Positions 1 through 8,201 of a stretch of 64,000 nt of DNA are shown here, piece after piece. Below the pieces are notes generated by a model. That model made no database searches. It was not told the origin of the DNA and saw nothing but the letters and a program-made list of their open reading frames with translations. The first letter of the stretch is position 1, and each line of letters begins with the position of its first letter. Location: positions 3,782,001 through 3,846,000 of the forward strand of contig NZ_AP022599.1 of NCBI RefSeq assembly GCF_010725725.1, in the 5' to 3' direction. Made by a program: the position numbers and the translations under genes. Source of the stretch: Mycolicibacterium pulveris (GTDB lineage: Bacteria > Actinomycetota > Actinomycetes > Mycobacteriales > Mycobacteriaceae).

Positions 1-1
1 G

Positions 2-328
2 GAAACGCGAGCGGAGCGCATGCGCATCGCCGACGAGGCCGAGGCGCGCTACGGGCGCAAGGTGGCCTGGGGAGTCGACGTCGGCTCCGACGGCAACACC
101 GAGCGGATCATGTTCACCCACCTCGCCGTGCCGGTGATGACCCGGCTGCGGCAGCCGGAACGCCAGGTGCTCGACACGCTGGTCGACGCGGGGGTGGCGC
201 GGTCTCGATCGGATGCGCTGGCGTGGTCGGTCCGGCTCGTCGGCGAGCACACCGAGGAATGGTTGAGCAAGCTGCGCGAGGCCTTGCGCAACGTCGATGA
301 CCTACGCGCCGAAGGCCCGCAACTCTAA
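2..328 (+). CDS. Hypothetical protein, ribbon-helix-helix-like C-terminus, probably 5'-truncated
   Basis: The frame is open from the window edge, with an internal ATG at position 20 giving 102 residues. GGAG lies only 3 nt before that ATG, so the true start may be upstream of the window. The C-terminal half (residues about 45-90) reads like a small ribbon-helix-helix or antitoxin-type fold: a short strand, then two helices around ARSRSDALAWSVRLVGEH. No catalytic motif is visible. It converges on the molybdopterin oxidoreductase gene with a 4-bp stop-codon overlap. Function is unknown; the DNA-binding-like fold is inferred by eye. Confidence 0.6.
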   Translation, partial: ETRAERMRIADEAEARYGRKVAWGVDVGSDGNTERIMFTHLAVPVMTRLRQPERQVLDTLVDAGVARSRSDALAWSVRLVGEHTEEWLSKLREALRNVDDLRAEGPQL

Positions 329-2487
329 ACCCGTTCGATTCCCACGTAGGACGAACTCAACGGCGCGGTCTGCGACAGCGGGTCGACCGAGCCGCCTTCG
401 ATGAGCAGGTTGCGGTTCACCCCGTAGGACACCGGTTCGGCACCGCCGCGCGGATCGAAAACGCGTGAGCCCCAACCATGGTCGACGATCACCACCCCTT
501 GCCGCGGGGCGTCGTCCACCACCGCCTTGAGTTCGATCGCGCCGACCGGCGAGAACACCCGCACCAGATCACCCTCGCTGACGCCCAGATCCGCGGCGTC
601 CTTGGGATGGATGACAACGTCGTTGCCCTTACCTCCCGGATGTAGGCCGGGCAGATCGTTGAGCCACGAGTTCATCGAATGCCTGCGCCGCCGGTTGGCC
701 AGCTGGAACGGATAGCCCAGGGGGGCCGCCGGGTGCGGTTGGGTCAGCAATTCTCGGGCCCGCTCGACGAATTCCGGTGGTGCGGCATGGACCTTCTTGT
801 CGTCGGTGCGCAGCGCATTCCTGAAGTGGCCGAACTCCCTTGGGCCCAACACCATCCCATGCGGATGCGAGATGACGTCGCGCCATTTGATCCTGCGGCC
901 GTTGAACTTGCGTCCCGTCGCCACCACCAGCCGGTCGATCCAGTGCGGGCCGAACTCCAGCGTCGGCCTCCGGGTGATCCGGGCCAGCCTGCGGGTGGCC
1001 TTGATGAACCCGTTGAGTCCCTTGGCGCGAAACAGCGGTGTGTTCATGGCGATCGCGAGATCGGTGAAGATCCGCCACTCCTCGCGCGCCCCCGGCGGAG
1101 GTTCCACGGCCCTGGCGCCGTACTGCAGGTAAGGCTCGTCGTGCATGTTGCTGGTGAACGCCAACAGGTCGTCGCGCTCGAGCCAGTGCACGGCGGGCAG
1201 CAACCAGTGCGCATGCCGATGGCTCTCACGCTGAACGAAATCGATGGCCACCAACAAGTCCAGCTGCGCCAGCGCGTTGTCCAACCGTGTCCCGTCCGGC
1301 CCGGACACCACCGGGTTGCCGCAATTGATCACCAGCGCGCGAATCTGACCGCGACCGGGAGTCGTTATCTCGTCGGGCAATTCGGACAACGCGTGGGCAC
1401 CGGCGACCATCTCGCGTCCGAGCAGCCGGCTGCGGTGCGGCTTGGCCTTCACCATGCCGGCCATCCGGATGGCGTCGACGTAGCCCGGCTCGTACCTGCG
1501 GCCGCCGGGCCGGTCCATCCGCCCGGTGATCACGTTGAGCACGTGGCCGAGCCACTCGGCGACGGTGCCGGTGAGGTGCATCGACACCCCGGTGCGGGTC
1601 ACCACCATCGCCCGCTTGGCGGCGGCGAACTCCCGGGCCACCTGCTCGATCAGCTTCCGGGGGAGATCGCAGCGCGCGGCGAGGTCGCCGAGATCCGCGT
1701 CGGCGACCAGCGCACGCAAATCCTCTACCCCCGTGGCGAGTTCGGCGCAGTCCTGGTGATGCTCGAGCCCCTCGTCGAGGATGACCTTGACCATCGCCAG
1801 CAGCAGCGCCCAGTCCTGGCCGGGCCGCACCGCCAGATGCAGGTCGGCTTTCTCGGCGCTCTCGGTGCGCAACGGGTCGACGATCACGATCTTGGCGCCC
1901 TGCCGCTGCCGCGCCAACGCGCGCCGCCATCCGCCGGGCACGGTCTCCAGCCAGTTCCACGCACTCACCGCCGGGTTGGTGCCGACCAGCAGGAAGTAGT
2001 CGCAGTTGTCGATATCGGACACCGGTGCCATCAACAGCGACCCGTACATCGCCGAGGCCACCACGTGCATGGCGTTCTGGTCGATCGAGCCAACGAAGTA
2101 GCGGCTGTGCGTGCCGATCGCATCCAGCCAACCGTTCATGAAGATGACGTTGGACGACGAGAATCCCGCCGGGTTGCCGTAGTAGATGCCGACGGCGTCG
2201 GGGCCGCCGGCCTCGATGAGCGCGGTCATCCTGTCGGCGATGTCGCTGATCGCCTCGTCCCAGGTGGCCTCGACGTATCTGTCGCCGACGCGGCGCATCG
2301 GGTGCAGGATGCGCCGCGGATGTTCGACGAGTTCGTTCGCGGTGCGGCCCTTGGCACAGAAGTCCTGCCACGAATGCGGGTTCTGTTTGTCCGGGGCGAT
2401 CTTGGTGACCCGGTTGCCGTCCACCGTCACTTCCAGGCCACACGCGGCCAGGCAGTAGCGGCAGAAGGTGTACACCGTTTCGCTCAT
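325..2487 (-). CDS. Molybdopterin-dependent oxidoreductase (Rv0197-like, formate dehydrogenase/BisC superfamily)
   Basis: A 720-residue large subunit of the DMSO reductase superfamily. Cysteines at 9, 12, 16 and 44 (C-x2-C-x3-C-x27-C) form the N-terminal [4Fe-4S] ligand set. The bis-MGD binding folds follow (GIYYGNPAGF, DYFLLVGTNPAVS, VIVDPLRTESAEKADL). The last 120 residues, from about LANRRRRHSMNSWLND, form the molydop-binding domain with the typical late 'HPKDAADLGVSEGDLVRV'. There is no twin-arginine leader, so it is probably cytoplasmic. The segment that holds the Cys/Sec metal ligand in formate dehydrogenases reads SIDQNAMHVVASAMYG here and has neither, so a formate dehydrogenase label would be unsafe. 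No electron-transfer partner gene is adjacent. The substrate is unknown. Confidence 0.9.
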   Translation of the reverse strand: MSETVYTFCRYCLAACGLEVTVDGNRVTKIAPDKQNPHSWQDFCAKGRTANELVEHPRRILHPMRRVGDRYVEATWDEAISDIADRMTALIEAGGPDAVGIYYGNPAGFSSSNVIFMNGWLDAIGTHSRYFVGSIDQNAMHVVASAMYGSLLMAPVSDIDNCDYFLLVGTNPAVSAWNWLETVPGGWRRALARQRQGAKIVIVDPLRTESAEKADLHLAVRPGQDWALLLAMVKVILDEGLEHHQDCAELATGVEDLRALVADADLGDLAARCDLPRKLIEQVAREFAAAKRAMVVTRTGVSMHLTGTVAEWLGHVLNVITGRMDRPGGRRYEPGYVDAIRMAGMVKAKPHRSRLLGREMVAGAHALSELPDEITTPGRGQIRALVINCGNPVVSGPDGTRLDNALAQLDLLVAIDFVQRESHRHAHWLLPAVHWLERDDLLAFTSNMHDEPYLQYGARAVEPPPGAREEWRIFTDLAIAMNTPLFRAKGLNGFIKATRRLARITRRPTLEFGPHWIDRLVVATGRKFNGRRIKWRDVISHPHGMVLGPREFGHFRNALRTDDKKVHAAPPEFVERARELLTQPHPAAPLGYPFQLANRRRRHSMNSWLNDLPGLHPGGKGNDVVIHPKDAADLGVSEGDLVRVFSPVGAIELKAVVDDAPRQGVVIVDHGWGSRVFDPRGGAEPVSYGVNRNLLIEGGSVDPLSQTAPLSSSYVGIERV

Positions 2488-2512
2488 GCTGATATCCTGC
2501 CGGACTTCTCCC

Positions 2513-2572
2513 GCGAGCAGACGTGAAAACCCCTAAAATCGGCTGTTTTTGGGGGTTTTCACGCCTGCTCGC
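2513..2572. repeat. Intergenic inverted repeat (GCGAGCAG family), probable terminator
   Basis: Arms 2513-2533 and 2552-2572 are 21 nt each and match as a hairpin with a single mismatch. The outer part is GCGAGCAG/CTGCTCGC and the inner part is GTGAAAACCCC/GGGGTTTTCAC. It lies downstream of the ABC exporter operon's upstream neighbour, between two minus-strand genes. The same GCGAGCAG/CTGCTCGC outer arms recur at 21528-21587. It may act as a terminator; there is no clean U-tract beyond the inner T run. Confidence 0.75.
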
Positions 2573-2586
2573 GCACCTCCCGCGCG

Positions 2587-4533
2587 CTAGACCTGCGTCA
2601 TCGCCCAATAAGCGCCACGCTTAGCCAGCAGCTCGGTATGGCTGCCGCGCTCGACGATCCGGCCCGCTTCCATCACCACGATCTGGTCGGCGTCACGGAT
2701 CGTCGAGAGCCGGTGGGCGATAATGAAACTCGTTCGGTCACGACGCAACTCGGCCATCGCCTGCTGAATCAACAGCTCGGTGCGGGTGTCCACGGAACTG
2801 GTCGCCTCGTCGAGCACGAGCAGTCGCGGTTGCGCCAGCACCGCCCTGGCGATGGTGATGAGCTGCTTCTCGCCCGCGCTGAGGTTGCCGCCGTCGTCGC
2901 TGACCCGGGTCTGATACCCCGCGGGCAGCGTATGCACGAACCTGTCGACATAGGCGGCTTTGGCGGCCGCGATCACCTCGTCCTCGCCGGCGTCGGGCCG
3001 ACCGTAGGCGATGTTTTCGTAGATGGTGCCGTTGAACAGCCAGGTGTCCTGCAGCACCATGCCGATCCGGGACCGCAGCGCGGCCCTGCTCACCGTCGCG
3101 ATGTCCACTCCGTCGACGAGGATGCGCCCGGAATCGACCTCGTAGAACCGCATCAACAGGTTCACCAGCGTCGTCTTGCCGGCGCCGGTCGGCCCGACGA
3201 TCGCCACCGTGCTGCCCGGTTCGGCCACCAGCGAGACGTCCTCGATCACCGGGACGCCGGGACGGTAGCTGAAGCTGACGTGTTCGAACTCCACCCGGCC
3301 CGTCACGCCGCGCGAACGTTCCTTACCGCTCGAGATTTCCGCGAAATCTCGAGCGGTAAGGAACGTTCGGCCCTCGCCGTCCGTGGGCTCCTCCTCGGCG
3401 TCCAACAGGTCAAAAACCCGCTCCGCGCTGGCGATACCGGACTGCAGCGTGTTGTACATCCCCGCCACCTGGGTCAACGGCTGATTGAACTGGCGCACGT
3501 ACTGGATGAACGCCTGGATGCTGCCCAGCGTGATCTGGCCGGTCGCCACTTGCAGACCGCCCACCACCGCGACCGCGACATAGCTGAGGTTGCCGATGAA
3601 CGTGGTCGCCGGAGAGACCAGCCCCGAGAAGAACTGTGCGCCGATGCTGGCGTGGTACACGTCGTCGTTGAGCTCACCGAACTGTTCGGTGGCCTTGGCG
3701 CGGTGGCCGAAGGTCTTGACGATGGTGAAGCCGCTGTAGGTCTCTTCGATGTGGGCGTTCAGCCGGCCGGTGTTGGCCCACTGCGCGACGAACATCCGCT
3801 GGGATCGCCGCGCGATCGCCTTGGTGGCCCACAGCGACAACGGCACCGTGACGACGGTGAGCAACGTCAACAGTGGGGAGATGGTCAGCATCATGGCCAG
3901 CACCGCCAGCACGGTCAGCACTGAGGTCATGAGTTGGCTGATGGTCATCGACAGCGAGGTCTGGATGTTGTCGACGTCGTTGGTGACCCGACTGAGCACT
4001 TCGCCGCGTTGACGGGAGTCAAAGTAGGACAACGGCATCCGGTGCAGCTTGTTCTCGACGTCGGAACGCAGCGTCACCATCGTCCGCTGTACGGCGACGT
4101 TGAGCAGCCGGAACTGCAACCAAACCAAGAAGGCGGCAAGCAGGTACAGGCCGAGAGCCAACAGCAGGGTGCGGCCCACGGCGCCGAAGTCGACGCCGCG
4201 GCCAGGCACCACGTCCATGCCCGACAGCAGGTCGGCGAACGTGTTGTCGCCGCGGGCGCGGGCGGCGTCGATGGCCTGCTGCTTGGTCAGGCCCGCGGGC
4301 AGTTGACGTCCGATCACCCCGTTGAACAACAAGTCGGTGGCGTGCCCGAGGATCCGCGGCCCGATCACGCTGATCGCGATGCCGCCCACGCCCAGCAGGA
4401 TCACCGAAACAGCCAGTGCGCGTTGCGGGGTCAGCCGCTTGACCAACCGCACGGCCGAACCCGTGAAGTCGCGGGACCGCTCGGTCGGGGCCTGCACCAC
4501 ACCCCGGATCGGTCGCGCCATCGGCCCGCTCAT
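2587..4533 (-). CDS. ABC exporter subunit, fused TMD-NBD (Rv1272c homologue), carrying a 19-codon palindromic insert
   Basis: A half-transporter of 648 residues. The N-terminal six-helix exporter domain covers about residues 40-370 and the ATPase domain about 410-645. The NBD has a Walker A ([11 protein letters not shown]), a signature written LSAGEKQ rather than LSGGQ, and Walker [13 protein letters not shown] with the catalytic Glu present. The ATG at 4533 overlaps the stop of the upstream subunit gene (ATGA), so the two are translationally coupled and probably form a heterodimer. Residues 389-407 ([19 protein letters not shown]) are encoded exactly by the 57-bp palindrome at 3313-3369, placed in the TMD-NBD linker; without it the sequence reads [15 protein letters not shown]. 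The M. tuberculosis homologue has been linked to long-chain fatty acid import; the substrate here is inferred at best. Confidence 0.93.
   Translation of the reverse strand: MSGPMARPIRGVVQAPTERSRDFTGSAVRLVKRLTPQRALAVSVILLGVGGIAISVIGPRILGHATDLLFNGVIGRQLPAGLTKQQAIDAARARGDNTFADLLSGMDVVPGRGVDFGAVGRTLLLALGLYLLAAFLVWLQFRLLNVAVQRTMVTLRSDVENKLHRMPLSYFDSRQRGEVLSRVTNDVDNIQTSLSMTISQLMTSVLTVLAVLAMMLTISPLLTLLTVVTVPLSLWATKAIARRSQRMFVAQWANTGRLNAHIEETYSGFTIVKTFGHRAKATEQFGELNDDVYHASIGAQFFSGLVSPATTFIGNLSYVAVAVVGGLQVATGQITLGSIQAFIQYVRQFNQPLTQVAGMYNTLQSGIASAERVFDLLDAEEEPTDGEGRTFLTARDFAEISSGKERSRGVTGRVEFEHVSFSYRPGVPVIEDVSLVAEPGSTVAIVGPTGAGKTTLVNLLMRFYEVDSGRILVDGVDIATVSRAALRSRIGMVLQDTWLFNGTIYENIAYGRPDAGEDEVIAAAKAAYVDRFVHTLPAGYQTRVSDDGGNLSAGEKQLITIARAVLAQPRLLVLDEATSSVDTRTELLIQQAMAELRRDRTSFIIAHRLSTIRDADQIVVMEAGRIVERGSHTELLAKRGAYWAMTQV
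3313..3369. repeat. 57-bp perfect palindromic element inserted in frame in a coding sequence (copy 1)
   Basis: The two 27-nt arms (3313-3339 and 3343-3369) are perfect reverse complements around a 3-nt CGC loop. The arms start CGAACGTTCCTTACCGCTCG. The element is 57 nt, or 19 codons, and begins exactly on a codon boundary of the host ABC gene. Two of its three frames are open on either strand; the third is closed by TAA. A second copy of the same length lies in prmC at 55711-55767. Both copies are preceded by GCG and followed by GCC on the plus strand. Confidence 0.95.
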
Positions 4534-6281
4534 CGCGAACCCCCGACGCCGGCGCCCAGCGATTGGGAGTCGGCGAACTCCGCGTATTCGGCGCACTGCG
4601 CCAACAGCGCCTCGTGGGTGCCCAGACCGACGACGCGGCCGTCGTCGACGACGACGATCTGATCCGCCTGTGCGATGGTCGAGATCCGCTGCGACACAAG
4701 GAGCACCGTCGCATCGACCGCCACCTCACGCAGCGCGCTCCGCACCCGCAGGTCGGTGTGCACGTCGAGTGCCGAGAACGCGTCGTCGAACAGGTAGATC
4801 GCGGGTCGACGGATGACCGCACGGGCGATGGCCAAGCGTTGCCGCTGACCACCGGAGAAGTTGATGCCACCCTGGGCGACCCGCATCGCCAACCCGTCGG
4901 GATGGGCACGCACGAAGTCGTCGGCGGCCGCCACCCGCAGCGCCTCCCACATCTCGTCCTCGGTGGCAGTATGCCCAGGGCGCGCGCCCAACTGCAGGTT
5001 GTCGGCCACCGTTCCGGAGAACAGGTAGCCACGTTGGGGCACAAGACCGATCGTCGACCACAGCTGCTCGGGGTCGTAGTCGCGGACGTCGACACCGTCG
5101 ACACGCACCGAACCCGCCGTCACGTCGTACAGCCGGCAGATCAACGCCAGCAGCGTCGACTTGCCCGACCCCGTCGATCCGACCACGGCCGTCGTCGTTC
5201 CTGGTCGCGCCGTCAACGAAACATCCTGCAGCACCGGGCGTTCCGCCCCGGGATACTGGAAAGTCGCGGCCCGCAGCTCGATCTCCCCGTCGATCGTCGT
5301 CCGTCGCACCGGATGTGTCGGGCTGGTGATCTGCGGCTGGGTGGACAACACCTCGCCGATCCGCTCGGCGCACACCGAGGCGCGCGGAATGATGACGAGG
5401 ATGAACGTCGCCAACAGCACCGCCATGAGGATCTGCATGAAGTAGGACAGGAACGCGATCAGAGCGCCGACCTGCATCTGCCCCGCGTCGATGCGCAGAC
5501 CACCGAACCAGATCAACGCCACGCTGGAGACGTTGATCACCAGCGTCGTCACCGGCAGCATCAGCGCCTGCCAGCGGCCCGCGTCCAAGGCGGTGTCGGC
5601 CAGCGCGTGGTTGGCCTCGGCGAAGCGGTTGCGCTCGAAGCCTTCCCGCGCGAACGCGCGGATCACCCGGATACCGGCGAGCTGGTCACGCATCACCCGG
5701 TTGATGCCGTCGATCTGCCGCTGGATGCGCCGGAAGATCGGCAGCAGACGCGACACGATCCAGTAGTTGGCCAGGGCCAAGACCGGCACCGCGACCGCCA
5801 GCAGCCACGACAGCCCGACGTCCATGTGCATCGCCATGACGATGCCGCCGACCGACATGATCGGCGCGGTGATCAGCATCGTGCAGGTCAGTTGCACAAG
5901 CACCTGGATCTGCTGGACGTCGTTGGTGGTGCGGGTCAACAGCGACGCCGCGCCGAAGCGCGCGGTCTCCTCGGCCGAGAAGCCGGTCACGTGGTGAAAC
6001 ATCGCCGAGCGCAGGTCGCGGCCGAACCCCATGCCCGCCCGCGAGCCGAAGAACACCGCGCCCACCGCGCAGAGCACCTGCAGGGCGGTGACGGCCAGCA
6101 TCACCCCGCCCAGTTCGACGATGGTGCCCAGATCGCCCTTGGCCACCCCGTCGTCGATGATGGCCGCGTTGACGGTGGGCAGGTACAGCGAGGCCAGCGT
6201 GCTGATCAGCTGGAGCAGCGCGACGACAGCCAGCAGCCCGCGGTAGGGCCGCGCATACTGCCGCAGCAGCGCCCACAACAT
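4530..6281 (-). CDS. ABC exporter subunit with degenerate ATPase site (Rv1273c homologue)
   Basis: A half-transporter of 583 residues, starting [15 protein letters not shown]; the start at 6281 fits the roughly 582-residue M. tuberculosis homologue. Six transmembrane helices cover about residues 15-300. The NBD follows with Walker [12 protein letters not shown], a canonical signature [14 protein letters not shown], and Walker [13 protein letters not shown], in which the catalytic Glu is Asp. The partner subunit has a normal Glu but a changed signature (LSAGEKQ). This is the classic asymmetry of heterodimeric exporters with one degenerate and one hydrolytic site. It is first in a two-gene operon; the partner starts in an ATGA overlap. 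Confidence 0.93.
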   Translation of the reverse strand: MLWALLRQYARPYRGLLAVVALLQLISTLASLYLPTVNAAIIDDGVAKGDLGTIVELGGVMLAVTALQVLCAVGAVFFGSRAGMGFGRDLRSAMFHHVTGFSAEETARFGAASLLTRTTNDVQQIQVLVQLTCTMLITAPIMSVGGIVMAMHMDVGLSWLLAVAVPVLALANYWIVSRLLPIFRRIQRQIDGINRVMRDQLAGIRVIRAFAREGFERNRFAEANHALADTALDAGRWQALMLPVTTLVINVSSVALIWFGGLRIDAGQMQVGALIAFLSYFMQILMAVLLATFILVIIPRASVCAERIGEVLSTQPQITSPTHPVRRTTIDGEIELRAATFQYPGAERPVLQDVSLTARPGTTTAVVGSTGSGKSTLLALICRLYDVTAGSVRVDGVDVRDYDPEQLWSTIGLVPQRGYLFSGTVADNLQLGARPGHTATEDEMWEALRVAAADDFVRAHPDGLAMRVAQGGINFSGGQRQRLAIARAVIRRPAIYLFDDAFSALDVHTDLRVRSALREVAVDATVLLVSQRISTIAQADQIVVVDDGRVVGLGTHEALLAQCAEYAEFADSQSLGAGVGGSR

Positions 6282-6372
6282 CCCGCTACTCTCGCACACC
6301 GGCCACCGCCGGCGTCCGTTGCGAAACACCTGGAAACCCGATAACGGCGCAGGTCAATGGGGACGTCGGTGG

Positions 6373-6398
6373 TTGACCTCATGAGCTGCCGCTACAGT
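6373..6398 (+). promoter_or_regulatory. Candidate leaderless promoter of lprB
   Basis: TTGACC (6373-6378) and TACAGT (6393-6398) lie 14 bp apart, which is a short spacer. The -10 hexamer ends 7 nt before the GTG at 6406, the usual distance for a mycobacterial leaderless transcript. This is why the GTG at 6406 is preferred over the GTG at 6397. Confidence 0.5.
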
Positions 6399-6405
6399 GC
6401 ATGAC

Positions 6406-6963
6406 GTGACCCCCACCACGCGCGCAACTTTCCTGCGGCTTGCGGTGGCGGCTGCGGTCCTCAGCCCGCTGGTTGCCGCATGCTCGGATTCGGAGCCGAC
6501 CAACCCCGAGGTGCCACAGACCACGGCGCCGACGCAGAACGTCTCACACGGGCCCTTCTTCCCGCAGTGCGGCGGCGTCAGCGACGAGGAGATCACCGCG
6601 CAGACCCGCGTGCCCGGCCTGGTCAACACCGCCAAGACGTCGGTGGGCTGCCAGTGGTTGGCCGGCGGCAGCATCCTCGGGCCGCACTTCTCGTTCACCT
6701 GGTTTCGCGGCAGCCCGATCGGCCGCGAGCGCAAGACCGAGGAACTCACGCGAGCAAGCGTGGAGGACATCAACATCGAGGGTTACGACGGGTTCATCGC
6801 GGTGGGCGAGGACCCGATACTGGGCAACAACCTCTGCGAGATCGGCATCCAGTTCGATGACGACTTCATCGAGTGGTCGGTCAGCTACGTGCAGAAGCCG
6901 TTTCCCGATCCGTGCGATGTCGCCAAGGAACTGACCCGCCAATCGATTGTGAACTCCGAATGA
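6406..6963 (+). CDS. lprB: Lipoprotein LprB (DUF3558-type)
   Basis: A secreted lipoprotein of about 185 residues. The signal peptide (TRATFLRLAVAAAVLSPLVA) ends in the lipobox VAAC, with the lipidated Cys near residue 26. The mature part starts with a Ser/Thr/Pro linker, followed by a compact domain with paired cysteines (PQCGGV, VGCQWL, NNLCEIG, DPCDVA), typical of mycobacterial DUF3558 lipoproteins. It is followed in an ATGA overlap by lprC, as in M. tuberculosis Rv1274-Rv1275. The molecular role of the family is not established. An alternative start is the GTG at 6397. Confidence 0.88.
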   Translation: MTPTTRATFLRLAVAAAVLSPLVAACSDSEPTNPEVPQTTAPTQNVSHGPFFPQCGGVSDEEITAQTRVPGLVNTAKTSVGCQWLAGGSILGPHFSFTWFRGSPIGRERKTEELTRASVEDINIEGYDGFIAVGEDPILGNNLCEIGIQFDDDFIEWSVSYVQKPFPDPCDVAKELTRQSIVNSE

Positions 6964-7517
6964 CACGCAGCCCATTCCGTCGCGCCGCGGCCGCCGCAAT
7001 CGTGGCGCTGGCCGGGTTCTCGTTGCTGACCGGGTGCACACAGACTGTCGAGGGCACCGCCGCCAAGTCCGGTTCGGGCGACGTGCCCAGGAACGACGAT
7101 TCCGAGCGGCAGTACCCCAACCTGCTCAAGGAGTGCGACGTGCTGACCGAGGACATCCTCGCGGAGACCGTCGGCGCCGATCCGCTCGACATCCAGAGCA
7201 CCTTCGTCGGCGCGGTGTGCCGCTGGCAGGCCGCCAACCCGTCCGGGCTGGTCGACATCACCCGGTTCTGGTTCGAGCAGGGCAACCTGGACAACGAACG
7301 TCAGACGGCGCAACGGCTCGGCTACCAGATCGAGGACCGGCGGGTGGCCGGCATCCAGTCGATCGTGATGCGCCCGGATGATCCCAACGGCGCGTGCGGG
7401 GTGGCCAGCGACGCGGCGGGCGTGGTCGGGTGGTGGGTCAACCCGCAGTCACCGGGCATCAACGCCTGCGAGATGGCGCTGAAGCTGATGGAGCTGACGC
7501 TGGCGACCCGCGCCTGA
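6960..7517 (+). CDS. lprC: Lipoprotein LprC (DUF3558-type)
   Basis: 185 residues starting MTRSPFRRAAAAAIV. A signal peptide with lipobox LTGC places the lipidated Cys at 26. The mature domain resembles that of LprB (LKECDVLTEDIL, AVCRWQAANPSG, GACGVASDAAG, NACEMALKLME), so the two genes are probably old tandem duplicates. The ATG lies inside the lprB stop (ATGA), so translation is coupled and no separate promoter is needed. It is expected to be anchored on the outer face of the plasma membrane. The function of the family is unknown. Confidence 0.9.
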   Translation: MTRSPFRRAAAAAIVALAGFSLLTGCTQTVEGTAAKSGSGDVPRNDDSERQYPNLLKECDVLTEDILAETVGADPLDIQSTFVGAVCRWQAANPSGLVDITRFWFEQGNLDNERQTAQRLGYQIEDRRVAGIQSIVMRPDDPNGACGVASDAAGVVGWWVNPQSPGINACEMALKLMELTLATRA

Positions 7518-7526
7518 TCGGCGATC

Positions 7527-7565
7527 TGTGTGCGTTTGTTGCGGTGAGCGCGCCGAACGCACACA
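7527..7565. terminator. Hairpin between convergent lprC and the SixA-like gene
   Basis: The 10-bp perfect arms TGTGTGCGTT (7527-7536) and AACGCACACA (7556-7565) enclose a 19-nt loop. It lies in the 53-bp gap between two convergent genes and could stop transcription from both sides. There is no U-tract, as is common for mycobacterial terminators. Confidence 0.6.
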
Positions 7566-7570
7566 AGCCG

Positions 7571-8089
7571 CTAGCGCGGGACGTGGAAGGTCACCAGCGT
7601 CGCGCCACCGAGCGCCAAGTCGGGCCACGGCCGACGCGTGTTCAGCACCGCGATCGCCGACGTCGGGAACTTGATGGAGATCTGCTCGGCCGCATCGCTG
7701 TTGCCGCTGTCGTCGTCGGCCAAGCCCAGCGCGACAGAGGAGATCGCAGGCTCGTGCCCGACCACCAGCAGGGTGCGCACCTCTGAGGGGAAGCGCGACG
7801 ACGTCCGGTTGATCTCGTCGAGCACGGTGCCGGGCGTCGCTTCGTAGAGCCGGTCGACGTACTCGACGGGCGCCTCGATGCCGGTGCGCTGCAGCGTCTG
7901 GCGGGTGCGGACGGCCGTCGAACACAGCACCGCGTCCACCGCGGGTGCGTGTGCGCGCAACCAGTCGCCGGCCAGCGCCGCCTCCCGCACTCCCCGCGGT
8001 GCCAGCGGCCGCTGGTGGTCGGCGACCCCCGGCGGGTAGTCCGACTTGCCGTGGCGAAGCAAGAGCAGCGTGCGGGAGGAGTCGCTCAC
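7571..8089 (-). CDS. SixA-like phosphohistidine phosphatase, histidine phosphatase superfamily (Rv1276c homologue)
   Basis: A single-domain branch-1 histidine phosphatase of 172 residues. The catalytic motif LLLLRHGKSD lies near the N-terminus (RHG at 12-14) and the second catalytic His is in LLVVGHEPAIS. The short size and the lack of a long insertion match SixA, which in E. coli dephosphorylates histidine-phosphorylated proteins; a small-molecule substrate is equally possible here. The GTG at 8089 is chosen because TACGGT ends 6 nt before it, as expected for a leaderless start. A GTG at 8107 would add six residues. Confidence 0.87.
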   Translation of the reverse strand: MSDSSRTLLLLRHGKSDYPPGVADHQRPLAPRGVREAALAGDWLRAHAPAVDAVLCSTAVRTRQTLQRTGIEAPVEYVDRLYEATPGTVLDEINRTSSRFPSEVRTLLVVGHEPAISSVALGLADDDSGNSDAAEQISIKFPTSAIAVLNTRRPWPDLALGGATLVTFHVPR

Positions 8090-8095
8090 GGTGTC

Positions 8096-8101
8096 ACCGT
8101 A
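8096..8101 (-). promoter_or_regulatory. -10 hexamer for a leaderless SixA-like transcript
   Basis: On the minus strand TACGGT is followed by 6 nt (GACACC) and then the GTG at 8089, the spacing of a mycobacterial TANNNT leaderless start. No -35 is evident. Confidence 0.5.
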
Positions 8102-8201
8102 GGGCACCCGGCGTCATGGCGCGCCGCGCCTCACCGAACTTGTCGGCGCCCGGTCATACACTCGCGATGCCCGGGAAAGGAACGAGCAGAAGGGGGCCGG
8201 G

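Noticed and set aside
679-2526. A 615-codon open frame opposite the molybdopterin oxidoreductase gene
   Set aside because: It is the GC-driven shadow of the minus-strand gene: Arg/Gly/Val/His-rich with no domain, while the minus strand has full family motifs.
2638-3924. A plus-strand frame containing a similar RTFLTARDF peptide
   Set aside because: It is open only because the palindrome reads the same on both strands; the rest is a shadow of the ABC gene.
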